Notes: generated by a model not told the origin, from the sequence alone. A DNA stretch of 64,000 nucleotides from Pseudonocardia sp. MH-G8 (GCF_002262885.1 NZ_NKYF01000004.1:310710-374709), one strand, 5' to 3'. Positions 50,765 to 60,088 are shown, numbered from the stretch's first letter. Program-made: numbers and translations.

Positions 50765-52870
50765 CTACGCGCCGATGCGGCCCGGCCGGCCGCCGGAGCC
50801 CGCTCGCCAGATGTTCACCACCGACGGCCGCGGCTGCGTGCCGGGTCCGTCGGGCCAGGTGCTCATCGGCGTCTCCGGGCTCGCCCCGTCCAGGTCGCCC
50901 GGGTGCTGGGGCGAGATCAGCACAAACCCCTCCGTGACCACCGGCCCGCAGCACTCGGCCCCCGCGGGCACGCTCGCGAACAGCGTGGTGCGTCCACGGG
51001 TCTCGCCCTCCAACGACACCCCGTACAGGCCGTCGTTGATGTTCAGCTCGAGCCCCGAGTCCGTGGAGATCCACAGGTTGCCGTAGGGGTCGAACGCGAG
51101 GTTGTCCGGCGAGGTGATCGGGCTGACCTGGCTCTTGTCGAACCCGCCGAAGTAGGTGGTGGGGTCGTTCGGGTCGCCGCAGAGCAGCAGGACCGACCAG
51201 CCGAAGCTCGTGGAGGTCGGGTCGTTGCCCTCCTCGACCAGCTCGATGACGTGCCCGTGCTTGTTGTCCACCCGCGGATTCGGCTCGTCGGGGCCGGTGG
51301 TGCGCGTGGCGTCGGCCTTGCCGCGGTCGGTGTTGTTGGTCAGCGCCATGTAGACGGTGCCCGTGCGCGGGTTGGCCTGCACGTCCTCGGGACGGTCCAT
51401 CTTCGTGGCGCCGGCCTTGTCCGCGGCCTCGCGCGTGAAGACGTACACCTCGGCCGCCGACATCCCGTCGACGAACGAGCGGTCGCCCGCCGCCAGCGGG
51501 ATCCACTCGCCACCGCCGTCGAACGCGCCGTCCGCCGGGACCGCGCCGTTGCCGGTGATCTCGCCTGCTGGGCTGTTCCCGGTGAACCGGGCGACGTAGA
51601 GCGTGCCGCGCGTCAGCAGCGTGCGGTTGTGCTCGCGGGCGGCGCGGCTCTCCCCCTCCATCACGGCCTCGTCCGAGACGAACTTGTAGACGTAGTCGAA
51701 CCGCTCGTCGTCACCCATGTAGGCCACCGCACGCCCGTCCTCGGCGAGCCGGATCGTGGCGCCCTCGTGCTTGAGCCGGCCGAGCGCGGTGTGCTTCACC
51801 GGAGGCAGCGCCGGGTCGAGCGGGTCGACCTCGACGACCCAGCCGAAGCGGTTGACCTCGTTGGGCTCCTGCGCCAGGTCGAAGCGGGAGTCGAAGCGCT
51901 CCCACTGCCGCTCGGTCCCGGCCTCCTCGACCCCGTAGCGCTGGACGCGCGCCGCCGCGACGGGGTCGGCGACCGAACCCGCGTTGGCGAAGTACTGGTT
52001 GAAGTTCTCCTCGCCGGACAGGAACGTGCCCCACGGCGTGACGCCGCCCGCGCAGTTGTTGAACGTGCCCAGCACCCGGGTTCCGGACGCGTCCGCGCTG
52101 GTCTTCACCAGGTCCGATCCGGCCGCCGGGCCGTCGAGCACGAACTCCGACGTGCCCGTGTAGCGGCGGTTGTACTGCCCGTCGAGCACCGGCGTCATGC
52201 GGCCGGTCTCCCGGTCGCGCTCCACGACGACCACGGTCAGGCCGTGCGCGGCCAGGCCGATCCGGAACTGCTCCTCGGTGGGATCGGCCGGGTCGTACCC
52301 GCGGAACATCAGCGGCTCGACCGTGTACTCGTGGTTGGAGAACATCAGGTACCGCTCGCCGGAACCGCGCAGCGGCAGCAGCCCGCAGAAGTCGTTGTTG
52401 TAGCCGAACTGGGCGGCCTGCGCCTCGGCCGTCTGGTTCTCGAAGTCGAACTCCGGCGCGCCGGGCACCACCGGGTCGCCCCAGCGGATCACGACGTTGC
52501 TCTCGTAGCCGGGCGGCAGCGTGATCGCGTCGGTGGTGTTCGGCGGCACCGGCTCGTAGTCGAGGCCCTGCGGCAGGCCGGGCTCACCGCCCGCCTCCGG
52601 ACCCGCCGCAGGCGAGCAAGCCGCGGTGGCGGTGGTGGCGCCGGCCGCGAGCGTCAGGACGGCACCGGCTCGCAGCACGCCGCGGCGGCTCACCGCGCGG
52701 GCGAGCACGTCGCCGAAGTACTCGTTCTCGGAGGTGTTGGGCTCGTCGTGGGCACACGCGTTACCGCAGCGGTAGCGGCAGGTGAGGCCCTGCCGGCCGC
52801 CGTGCCGCGGCGTCAGCAGCGGCAGCGAGAGAGTGGACCGGCGACCGGTCTGCGGGCGTGGCACGGCCAC
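50765..52870 (-). CDS. PhoX-family Tat-exported phosphatase-like protein
   Basis: 701 aa from GTG 52870, chosen because AGGAGG lies exactly 6 nt upstream; ATG 52876 would overlap the ribosome site. A twin-arginine region SRRGVLRAGAVLTLAAGA at about 60-80 ends near a Cys (AACSP), so it may be a lipoprotein. The body has GYNNDFCGLLPL, FSNHEYTVEPLMFRGY, NNCAGGVTPWGTFLSGEENF and RPEDVQANPRTGTVYMALTNN, all typical of PhoX, a Ca/Fe alkaline phosphatase. An enzymatic role in phosphate scavenging is likely but not certain for this branch. Confidence 0.9.
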   Translation of the reverse strand: MAVPRPQTGRRSTLSLPLLTPRHGGRQGLTCRYRCGNACAHDEPNTSENEYFGDVLARAVSRRGVLRAGAVLTLAAGATTATAACSPAAGPEAGGEPGLPQGLDYEPVPPNTTDAITLPPGYESNVVIRWGDPVVPGAPEFDFENQTAEAQAAQFGYNNDFCGLLPLRGSGERYLMFSNHEYTVEPLMFRGYDPADPTEEQFRIGLAAHGLTVVVVERDRETGRMTPVLDGQYNRRYTGTSEFVLDGPAAGSDLVKTSADASGTRVLGTFNNCAGGVTPWGTFLSGEENFNQYFANAGSVADPVAAARVQRYGVEEAGTERQWERFDSRFDLAQEPNEVNRFGWVVEVDPLDPALPPVKHTALGRLKHEGATIRLAEDGRAVAYMGDDERFDYVYKFVSDEAVMEGESRAAREHNRTLLTRGTLYVARFTGNSPAGEITGNGAVPADGAFDGGGEWIPLAAGDRSFVDGMSAAEVYVFTREAADKAGATKMDRPEDVQANPRTGTVYMALTNNTDRGKADATRTTGPDEPNPRVDNKHGHVIELVEEGNDPTSTSFGWSVLLLCGDPNDPTTYFGGFDKSQVSPITSPDNLAFDPYGNLWISTDSGLELNINDGLYGVSLEGETRGRTTLFASVPAGAECCGPVVTEGFVLISPQHPGDLDGASPETPMSTWPDGPGTQPRPSVVNIWRAGSGGRPGRIGA

Positions 52871-53091
52871 GGTCATCCTCCTGGTGGGGCGTTCGGGAAA
52901 CGCGCTGACCCTAGGCAGCGCCGACGAGTGCGGGATGGCGCCGAGGTGGAACGCAGGTGAACCTGTCCGTGTCCGGACGAGGCCTGCGTCACCCGATCGC
53001 CCCTGGCGAACAGCGCCGCCCAGAGCGAACACCGGCCCGAACGGGCGCGCGGCCGTCCTACCGTCGGGTTCCCGCCGACGGAAGGACCTCC

Positions 53092-53769
53092 ATGTTGATC
53101 ACGAGCGCCACTCGCCACCCGCAACCGCCGTACCCGCTCGAGCCGCCCCGCGGGCCGACGCCGCCGCCCGCGCAGCCGTCTCCGCCCCCGGCACGCGCCA
53201 CGGTGCTGCACGCGTCCGCGACCACCGTCCCCAGCGGTTCCGACCCGGTTCTGGACCGGCTGCTCGAGGAACGCATCGTCTTCCTCGGCCGCGAGGTAGA
53301 CGACGAGATCGCCAACCGGATCAGCGCGCAGCTGCTGCTCCTCGCCGCGCAGGACTCCGAGCGGGACATCACGCTCTACATCAACTCGCCCGGCGGCTCG
53401 GTCACCGCGGGCATGGCGATCTACGACACGATGCGGCTGATCCGGCCGGACGTCGCCACCTGGGCCGTCGGCTTCGCCGCCTCGATGGGGCAGTTCCTGC
53501 TCTCTGCCGGGGCCCGCGGCAAGCGGCACGCGCTGCCCCACACGCGCATCCTGATGCACCAGCCCTCGGCGGGGATCGGCGGCAACGCCACCGACATCGC
53601 GATCCGCGCCGGCGTGTACGCGGAGATGAAGCGCGAGATCGCCGAGATCACCGCCGGGCACAGCGGCCAGACCTTCGAGACGATCACCGCCGACTCGGAC
53701 CGGGACCGCTGGTTCACCGCCGCCCAGGCCCGCGAGTACGGCCTCGTCGACCACGTCGTGGACGTCTGA
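53092..53769 (+). CDS. clpP: ATP-dependent Clp protease proteolytic subunit
   Basis: 225 aa from ATG 53092. The catalytic triad is Ser131 in GFAASMGQFLL, His156 in RILMHQPS and Asp201 in ITADSDRDRW. YINSPGGSVTAGMAIYDTM is the ClpP/crotonase-fold signature. A 45-residue Pro-rich N-terminal extension precedes the usual FLGREVDDEIAN start, longer than the short propeptide of typical ClpP. It stands alone, not paired with a second clpP or with clpX, so it is an accessory paralogue rather than the housekeeping clpP1P2. Confidence 0.95.
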   Translation: MLITSATRHPQPPYPLEPPRGPTPPPAQPSPPPARATVLHASATTVPSGSDPVLDRLLEERIVFLGREVDDEIANRISAQLLLLAAQDSERDITLYINSPGGSVTAGMAIYDTMRLIRPDVATWAVGFAASMGQFLLSAGARGKRHALPHTRILMHQPSAGIGGNATDIAIRAGVYAEMKREIAEITAGHSGQTFETITADSDRDRWFTAAQAREYGLVDHVVDV

Positions 53770-53812
53770 CCCACCCGCGGGTGGGGACGGCGGGGGCCGG
53801 GTACCCGGGCAC

Positions 53813-55153
53813 GTGCCCGCCGCCCGGTCCCGCATGCCGCTCCCGCTCCTGCTCGCCGTGCTCGTCGCGCTACCGGGCACCTACCTGGGCGCCGCGTCCT
53901 ACCTCGGACTCCCCCACCCGGAGCTGCCGGCCCCGCTCGGGGCCCTGGTCTACGGCATCTCCATCATCGCGGCCGCGTTCGTCCTGTCGTGGGCGGCCGA
54001 GGCGGCCCAGGTCGACGTCAGCGCCGGGCTCGCGCTCGCCGTCCTCGCCCTGCTCGCCGTGCTGCCCGAGTACGCCGTCGACTTCGTCTTCAGCCTCCAG
54101 GCGGGCCTCGTCCACGGGGCGAACGGCGAATGCGTCCCCACCCCGGACGGCGCGAACCCGTGCGCGCTGGCACTGGCGAACATGACCGGCGCGAACCGGG
54201 TGCTCGTGGGCATCGGCTGGCCGATCGTCGTGCTCGTGGCCGCGCTCGCCGTGCTGCGCGCACGCCGGGCGGGCGAGTCGCCCGAGACGTCGCCCGGCCG
54301 CGTCACGATGCCGCGCGCGATGTCGGCGGAGATCGTCTACCTCGGCATCGCCACGCTGTACTCCCTGCACCTGCCGCTGCGGACCTCGCTCACGCTGCTC
54401 GACGCCGCCGTGCTCGTGTCGATCTTCGTTGCCTACGCGGTGCGCCTCGCGCGGGCGCCCGCCGGCGAGCCGGACCTCATCGGCACCTCGGCCTGGATCG
54501 GAGGGCTCGAACGCGGTCGCCGCCGTGGCGCCTACCTGTCGTTGTTCGCCGTGGCCGCGCTCGTCATCCTCGCCAGTGCGGAGCACTTCGCCGACAACCT
54601 CGTGAAGACCGGCGCCGAGCTCGGGGTCGATGAGTTCCTGCTGGTCCAGTGGGTGGCACCGATCGCGAGCGAGGCACCGGAGCTGATCGTCGCCTGCCTG
54701 TACGCGGCACGGCTCAAGGCGAGCGACTCGCTCGGCACGCTGCTGTCGAGCAAGGTCAACCAGTGGACGCTGCTCGTCGGCACCATCCCGATCGTGTTCG
54801 CGCTCGCCTCGCGTTCCGCACACGGCCTCCCGCTGGACGCGCAGCAGCGCTTCGAACTGCTCCTCACCGCGGCGCAGTCGCTGTTCGCGGTGAGCCTGCT
54901 GATCACCCTGACGCTGACGGCCTGGGGTGCGGTGGCGCTGTTCGTCCTGTTCACCATCCAGTTCCTCGCGAGCATCCTGCTGCCGACGGAGGTCGACCGC
55001 GTCATCGTCATCGTGCTCTCGGCCCTCTACGTCCTGCTCTCCGCCGGGCTGCTGCTGCGCGGGCGGCGAGCCTTCGCCCGGACCGTCCGCGACGGCCTCG
55101 TCACGCCGTTCGACCAGTTGGCGGAGGGTGAACGGGTGGCGCCCTCACAGTGA
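53813..55153 (+). CDS. Sodium/calcium exchanger-family antiporter
   Basis: 446 aa from GTG 53813; ATG 53834 is possible. Ten or eleven hydrophobic helices. The two alpha repeats are visible: AVLALLAVLPEYAVDFVFS in the first half and WVAPIASEAPELIVACLYA followed by LLSSKVNQWTLLVGTIP in the second, with the acidic residues that bind cations. Members exchange Ca2+ or other cations for Na+ or H+. Confidence 0.85.
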   Translation: MPAARSRMPLPLLLAVLVALPGTYLGAASYLGLPHPELPAPLGALVYGISIIAAAFVLSWAAEAAQVDVSAGLALAVLALLAVLPEYAVDFVFSLQAGLVHGANGECVPTPDGANPCALALANMTGANRVLVGIGWPIVVLVAALAVLRARRAGESPETSPGRVTMPRAMSAEIVYLGIATLYSLHLPLRTSLTLLDAAVLVSIFVAYAVRLARAPAGEPDLIGTSAWIGGLERGRRRGAYLSLFAVAALVILASAEHFADNLVKTGAELGVDEFLLVQWVAPIASEAPELIVACLYAARLKASDSLGTLLSSKVNQWTLLVGTIPIVFALASRSAHGLPLDAQQRFELLLTAAQSLFAVSLLITLTLTAWGAVALFVLFTIQFLASILLPTEVDRVIVIVLSALYVLLSAGLLLRGRRAFARTVRDGLVTPFDQLAEGERVAPSQ

Positions 55154-55212
55154 CGGCGCACTACCGCTAGCGTGACCACGCCCACTTCTGCATCGATGGA
55201 GAGGCACGAGTC

Positions 55213-56238
55213 ATGCGCGTCGGCGTGCTCACGGGAGGCGGGGACTGCCCCGGACTGAACGCGGTCATCCGGGCCATCGTCCGCAAGGGCGTGCCGGAGT
55301 ACGGCTACTCCTTCCTCGGCTTCCGCGACGGCTGGCGGGGGCCCCTCGAGGCGCTCACCAAGCCGCTGGACATCCCCGCCGTGCGCGGCCTGCTCCCCCG
55401 CGGCGGCACGATCCTCGGTTCCTCGCGCACCAACCCGTTCGCGGTGCCGGACGGCGTCGAGCGGATCCAGCACAACCTGCAGAACCTCGGCGTCGACGCG
55501 CTGATCGCGATCGGCGGCGAGGACACCCTCGGCGTCGCGACCAAGCTGCACGAGATGGGCGTCAACGTCGTCGGCGTGCCGAAGACGATCGACAACGACC
55601 TGTCGGGCACCGACTACACGTTCGGCTTCGACACCGCGGTGAACATCGCCACCGAGGCCATCGACCGCCTGCACACCACGGCGGAGTCGCACCACCGCGC
55701 CCTGATCGTCGAGGTGATGGGCCGGCACGCCGGCTGGATCGCGCTGCACTCCGGAATGGCGGGCGGCGCGAACGCCATCCTCATCCCCGAGATCCGTTTC
55801 GACATCGACCAGGTCTGCGGCTGGGTCGAGTCGCGCTTCCGCCTCGAATACGCACCGATCATCGTGGTGTCCGAGGGCGCGATGCCCAATGATCGCGACG
55901 AGGTGCTGCAGAGCGGCGACAAGGACGCGTTCGGCCACGTCCGGCTGGGCGGCATCGGCGACTGGCTCGCCCACCAGATCGAGGAGCGCACCGGCAAGGA
56001 GGCCCGCACCACGGTGCTCGGGCACGTCCAGCGCGGCGGCACCCCGACCGCCCGCGACCGCTGGCTGGCCACCCGCTTCGGCCTGCACGCGATCGACGCC
56101 GTGCACGCGGGCTCGTGGGGCCACATGACGGCGCTGCGGGGCACCGACATCGAACTGGTCCCCCTCTCGGAGGCGACGAAGGAACTCAAGGTCGTCGACC
56201 CCCGCCTCTACGCCGAAGCCGAAGTCTTCTTCGGCTGA
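55213..56238 (+). CDS. pfp: Phosphofructokinase, predicted PPi-dependent
   Basis: 341 aa from ATG 55213. LTGGGDCPGLNAVIR opens the nucleotide/PPi site, PKTIDNDL holds the catalytic Asp, and VEVMGRHAGWIA is the fructose-6-phosphate site. The phosphoryl-donor determinants are Asp104 in GGEDT and Lys124 in PKTID. ATP enzymes carry Gly at 104; the Amycolatopsis methanolica PPi enzyme carries Asp104/Lys124. The enzyme is therefore predicted to use pyrophosphate and work reversibly in glycolysis. Confidence 0.93.
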   Translation: MRVGVLTGGGDCPGLNAVIRAIVRKGVPEYGYSFLGFRDGWRGPLEALTKPLDIPAVRGLLPRGGTILGSSRTNPFAVPDGVERIQHNLQNLGVDALIAIGGEDTLGVATKLHEMGVNVVGVPKTIDNDLSGTDYTFGFDTAVNIATEAIDRLHTTAESHHRALIVEVMGRHAGWIALHSGMAGGANAILIPEIRFDIDQVCGWVESRFRLEYAPIIVVSEGAMPNDRDEVLQSGDKDAFGHVRLGGIGDWLAHQIEERTGKEARTTVLGHVQRGGTPTARDRWLATRFGLHAIDAVHAGSWGHMTALRGTDIELVPLSEATKELKVVDPRLYAEAEVFFG

Positions 56239-56265
56239 CCCACCCGCGAATCGCGCCCCCACACC

Positions 56266-56371
56266 CGCGAGTCGGGCCCTGGGAGTGCGCGTGTCGCGAT
56301 CCCCGTGTGTACGAGCGTCGGAGTTGCCCGACCCAGATCGCGACACGGACACCCCCGCACCCCGACTCGCG
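56266..56371. repeat. Nested palindromic element, family A copy 2
   Basis: Outer CGCGAGTCGGG (56266-56276) and CCCGACTCGCG (56361-56371) and inner GTGTCGCGATC (56291-56301) and GATCGCGACAC (56336-56346) are perfect inverted repeats. It lies between two convergent genes and shares 31 of 37 bases with part of the 42.5-kb element. Confidence 0.8.
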
Positions 56372-56397
56372 CGGAGGTGCGCCCGACTCGCCCGTGG

Positions 56398-57795
56398 TCA
56401 GGCCCCGACTCGCGAGATGGGGGGTGGGGTGGGGATCGGGAGGCGGGCCTCGACCTCGCGGGCCGCGGCGAGGCAGACGTCCTCGCGGTAGCGGGGCCCG
56501 ATCAGCTGCACGCCCAGGGGCTGCCCCTCGACCACCCCGGTGGGCACGGCCACGGCGGGCACGCCGACGCACGTGGTGGCCGTGCACAGGCGCATCCCGA
56601 GCATCGCCCGCAGTCCCTGGCTGTGGTCGAACGGGTCGACGTCGAACGGCCGCTCGGTGTAGACCGGCCCGAGGACGAGCGGGTAGCGCTGGGCGAAGGC
56701 GTCCCACTCGCGCATGACGCCGAACCGGGTGGCCGTCGCGGCCAGGTAGGCCTCGATGTCCGCGGGCGGACGCTGGGCCATCGACAGCTCCATGTGTTGC
56801 GCCGACTCCTCGGTGAGCAGCCGTCGGATCGACGGCCAGCGCAGGCCGAACTCGGTGGTGATCAGAGTCCCGTACGCGGTCAGGGCGTCCGCGAGCCGCG
56901 GCGGCTGCGCCTCCTCGACCTCGTAACCCGCGTCGGCCAGCACCGCCGCCGCCTTCTCGAGCTCCGTCCGGATCCGCGGGTCGACCCCGATCCCGGCGGG
57001 GTCGATGCACAGCGCGACCCGCCGGGGCAGTGGCGGACGCGGCGCCCGCGCGACCGCACGCGGGTCGGCCGGGTCGGTGCCGGCGAGGACGCCGAACGCG
57101 ATGCCCAGGTCCTCCACGGTGCGCGCGATCGGGCCGTCGACCGGGAACAGCTGGGAGGCGAGCGACGGGTCCGCACCCGCGACGCGGTGGTCCTGCGCGA
57201 CGGCACCGTAGCTCGGCTTGAGCGCCGCGACCCCGCAGAACATCGCGGGCAGCCGCACCGAGCCGCCCGAGTCGTTGCCCAACCCGATCGCGGCCATCCC
57301 CGACGCGACGGCCGCACCGTCCCCACCGCTCGTGCCTCCCGGGCTGCGGATCGCGCCCCACGGGTTCCGGGTCTCGCCGAACAGCCGGCTGATCGTGGTG
57401 TTCCCGGCGAGCGCCAGGTCCGGCATGTTGCTGTGCCCGAGCGGGACGGCCCCGGCCTCCCGCAGCCGGCGCACCGGGGGCGCGTCCCGCCCGGCCACGG
57501 CGTCGCGGAAGTGCGGTACGCCGTGCGTGGTCGCGTACCCCGCGACGTCGATGTTCTCCTTGACGGTGAACGGCACGCCGGCGAGCGGGCCCACGGGCTC
57601 GCCCGCCCGCACCCGGTCGTCGACCCGGTCCGCCTCCGCGAGCGCCTCGCCGAACCGGATGGTGACGGCGTTGATCGCCGGGTCGACCTCATCGATACGC
57701 GCGAGGCACCCCTCGATCACCTCGCGCGCGGACACCTCGCCCGCGCCGACGGCCCGACCGATCGCGGCCGCGCTCCAACCCCAGATCTCGTCCAT
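56398..57795 (-). CDS. Amidase (amidase-signature family)
   Basis: 465 aa from ATG 57795. The catalytic Lys79 is in VPFTVKENIDV, the cis-Ser156 in SPGGTSGGDG and the nucleophile Ser179 in GNDSGGSVRLPA, so the triad is intact. TCVGVPAVAVPTGV and PLGVQLIGPRYRED close the fold. It hydrolyses an amide of unknown structure. It follows a TetR gene by 43 bp with two palindromic operator-like sites in the gap, suggesting substrate-controlled expression. Confidence 0.9.
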   Translation of the reverse strand: MDEIWGWSAAAIGRAVGAGEVSAREVIEGCLARIDEVDPAINAVTIRFGEALAEADRVDDRVRAGEPVGPLAGVPFTVKENIDVAGYATTHGVPHFRDAVAGRDAPPVRRLREAGAVPLGHSNMPDLALAGNTTISRLFGETRNPWGAIRSPGGTSGGDGAAVASGMAAIGLGNDSGGSVRLPAMFCGVAALKPSYGAVAQDHRVAGADPSLASQLFPVDGPIARTVEDLGIAFGVLAGTDPADPRAVARAPRPPLPRRVALCIDPAGIGVDPRIRTELEKAAAVLADAGYEVEEAQPPRLADALTAYGTLITTEFGLRWPSIRRLLTEESAQHMELSMAQRPPADIEAYLAATATRFGVMREWDAFAQRYPLVLGPVYTERPFDVDPFDHSQGLRAMLGMRLCTATTCVGVPAVAVPTGVVEGQPLGVQLIGPRYREDVCLAAAREVEARLPIPTPPPISRVGA

Positions 57796-57804
57796 GACCC
57801 GCAA

Positions 57805-57840
57805 GATACAGACCTGTATCCGGATACGCCTCTGTATATC
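57805..57840. promoter_or_regulatory. Paired palindromes between tetR and amidase
   Basis: GATACAG-AC-CTGTATC (57805-57820) is a perfect 7-bp inverted repeat. A second, imperfect copy (GATACGCCTCTGTATATC) follows directly. It is probably the TetR binding region controlling the amidase. Confidence 0.55.
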
Positions 57841-58435
57841 AGCGGCTCCACAGCCGGTCCAGCAACTCCACGGCGTCGACGACGACATCGGCCGGCAACC
57901 GCTCGGGCGCGAGCATCCGCTGCAGGAGCAGCCCGTCCTCCAGCGCGTGCACGATCAGCGCGAGCTGCTGGGGATCGGCCGGCGGTGCCACCCCCCGCTC
58001 CCGGAACCGGGCGGTGAGCGCCTGCGCGTGGGCGTCGCGCGCCAGGCCCTCCCGCTGCGCGAGCGCCGGACGTGCCTCGGGATGGCGCAGCGCGTGCAAC
58101 AACAGCTCCAGGCGCAGCGCCAGCCACTCCTCGAGGTGCTCGGCCCGCTCGCGGTTCCACTCCCGCAGCCGCGCGTAGCCCTCCGCGTCACCGCCCAGAG
58201 CCCGCACCTCGACGAGCTCCTGCTCCGTGCGCCGGTGCAGCAGCTCGCGCACGAGCTCGTGCTTGTCAGCGAAGTTGCCGTAGAAGGCACCGCGGGTGAA
58301 GCCGGCGCGCTCGGCGATCTGCTCCACCGAGGTGCCGTTGACGCCGCGTTCGGCGAACAGGGCCGCGGCGGCGTCCAGCAGCAGGTCGCGGGTGCGAGCG
58401 CGGCTCTCCTCGCGGGTCAGGCGCTTGCTCGGCAC
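57839..58435 (-). CDS. TetR-family transcriptional regulator
   Basis: 198 aa from GTG 58435. The N-terminal HTH (RDLLLDAAAALFAERGVNG, then VEQIAERAGFTRGAFYGNF) is canonical, and the C-terminus is an all-helical effector domain. Its start is 4 nt after the DedA stop, so it is cotranscribed with the upstream DedA gene; the amidase follows 43 bp later behind two palindromes. Confidence 0.9.
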   Translation of the reverse strand: MPSKRLTREESRARTRDLLLDAAAALFAERGVNGTSVEQIAERAGFTRGAFYGNFADKHELVRELLHRRTEQELVEVRALGGDAEGYARLREWNRERAEHLEEWLALRLELLLHALRHPEARPALAQREGLARDAHAQALTARFRERGVAPPADPQQLALIVHALEDGLLLQRMLAPERLPADVVVDAVELLDRLWSR

Positions 58436-58439
58436 CGCG

Positions 58440-59189
58440 TCACGATACGGCCCCGAGCCGGGTGCCCACGGCGCCGGCCGGAACGAGCGCGTCCGCCCGA
58501 CGTCCGACGCTCAGCACCTCCCAGCCCTCGCTCGCCGGCACCGCGGGCACGACCGTCCGCAGCTGCGGGCGGGCGCGCACCGGCGCGGGATCGACGCGCG
58601 AGGCGCGGCGCTTGCGCACCAGGCCCACGACCCCGCCGATCGTGGTGCCCACGCTCAGGCTCACGAGCAGGGCCACGAGCGGGTCGCCGGCGAACGCCGC
58701 TCCGCCCAGGAAGCCCAGGAGCGCGACGTAGGCGGCGGACATCGTGGCGCCGAGCGCGCTGTAGGCCAGGTACCGCGAGGTCGGGAACCGGATCGCCCCG
58801 GCCGCGAGCGCCGCGACGGTCCGCCCGGCCGGGATGTAGCGCGCGGTCAGCAGGATGAGGCCGCCGCTCGTGGTGAGGGTCTGCTGCATGCGGGCGAACA
58901 ACTCGGCCCGCGGCGTCCCGGGCTGGAGCCGCCCGCGCACCACGGACCCGAACCCGCGACCGAGGACGTACGACGCCACTTCGCCGACGAACGCCCCGAC
59001 CGACGCCGCGACGACCACCGCGAGCAGGTCCTGGCTCCCCGCGGCCGCCCCCACGCCGGCCGCGATGATCAGCGCCTCGCTCGGGACCACGGGCAGCAGC
59101 GCGTCGACGGCGGCGAGCCCGACGATCACGAGCAGCAGCCAGTGCGACGCCAGCGCGCCGTCGAGCAGCAGCCGCAGTCCATCGATCAT
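58440..59189 (-). CDS. DedA-family membrane protein
   Basis: 249 aa from ATG 59189. Five to six hydrophobic helices. VVPSEALIIAAGVGA and EVASYVLGRGFG are DedA landmarks, with GGLILLTARYIPAGRTVAALAAG as the central signature containing the conserved Arg residues. DedA proteins are linked to lipid-carrier flipping and membrane potential. The last 60 residues are basic and soluble. It is first in a DedA-TetR-amidase run. Confidence 0.9.
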   Translation of the reverse strand: MIDGLRLLLDGALASHWLLLVIVGLAAVDALLPVVPSEALIIAAGVGAAAGSQDLLAVVVAASVGAFVGEVASYVLGRGFGSVVRGRLQPGTPRAELFARMQQTLTTSGGLILLTARYIPAGRTVAALAAGAIRFPTSRYLAYSALGATMSAAYVALLGFLGGAAFAGDPLVALLVSLSVGTTIGGVVGLVRKRRASRVDPAPVRARPQLRTVVPAVPASEGWEVLSVGRRADALVPAGAVGTRLGAVS

Positions 59190-59284
59190 GCATCCAGGCT
59201 AGGAAGCGCGAGGTGGGCGGCACATCCGTCGAAGGTGCCGATCGACCCGGATTTCGTCTCAGGGTCCTCCCCGAGGGGACGACG

Positions 59285-60004
59285 TCAGACGATGCCCTGC
59301 CGCGTGGCCGTGTAGACGATCTCGGTGCGGCGCCGGACGTCGAGCTTGTCACGCAGGTTCCGCACGTGGAACTTGACCGTGGCCTCGCTGATCACCAACC
59401 GCCTGCCGATCTCCCGGTTGGACATGCCCACCGCGAGCAGGCGCAGCACCTGGTTCTCCCGCTCGGTGAGCATCGCGCCACCCAGCCCGCGGACCGGCGG
59501 GCGGTCCTCGTCGCGCAGCGCGTCCATGACGACGGCGCCCCCGGTGTCGAAGACGCTCTCGCCGCGCAGGAGCGTGTGCACGGCGCGGGCGATGTCGGCC
59601 GTGTCGGCGCCCTTGCGGACGTACCCGTGCACACCGAGGCGGACGGTCCGGAGCATGACGTCGCGGTCGCGGCAGCCGGTGAGCACGAGGATGCGCACCC
59701 CGCGGTGGCGCTCGAGCAGCATCCGGGCCAACTCGACGCCCGCGGCGTCCCCCCGGCCGAGGTCGACGTCGAGGATGACGAGGTCGGGCGGGCAGCGGTC
59801 GGCGATCACGAGCGCGTCGCGCGGCGTGGCGGCCTCCCCGACGACGGCGAGGTGCGGGTCGGCGGCGAACAGTTGGCGCAGCCCGAAACGGACGATCGCC
59901 TCGTCGTCCACGACGAGGAGGCGCGCGGTGCGGCGGCCGGTGGTGGGAACGGCACCCGCGGTGTCGAGGACGGTGTGGCGATCGAGCAGTGCGTCAGCGG
60001 TCAT
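59285..60004 (-). CDS. NarL/LuxR-type response regulator (orphan)
   Basis: 239 aa from ATG 60004. The receiver domain has acidic D33-D34, phospho-acceptor Asp79 in LVILDVDLG, Thr109 and Lys131. The LuxR HTH is LTERENQVLRLLAVGMSNREIG followed by SEATVKFHVRN. No histidine kinase is adjacent. It is divergent from the GAF regulator at 60146, with CACGTTGC/GCAAC repeats between. Confidence 0.92.
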   Translation of the reverse strand: MTADALLDRHTVLDTAGAVPTTGRRTARLLVVDDEAIVRFGLRQLFAADPHLAVVGEAATPRDALVIADRCPPDLVILDVDLGRGDAAGVELARMLLERHRGVRILVLTGCRDRDVMLRTVRLGVHGYVRKGADTADIARAVHTLLRGESVFDTGGAVVMDALRDEDRPPVRGLGGAMLTERENQVLRLLAVGMSNREIGRRLVISEATVKFHVRNLRDKLDVRRRTEIVYTATRQGIV

Positions 60005-60060
60005 CGGGCAACCTCCCCTGGCGGCGCTGGTCGGCGTCGTCCGGCGAGGCTAGGAATCCC

Positions 60061-60088
60061 CACGTTGCCTGCACGTTGCACACGCAAC
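60061..60088. promoter_or_regulatory. Repeated CACGTTGC/GCAAC motif in the divergent promoter
   Basis: CACGTTGC occurs twice directly (60061-60068 and 60072-60079), and GTTGC-ACAC-GCAAC (60075-60088) forms a small palindrome. It may bind either divergent regulator. Confidence 0.4.
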
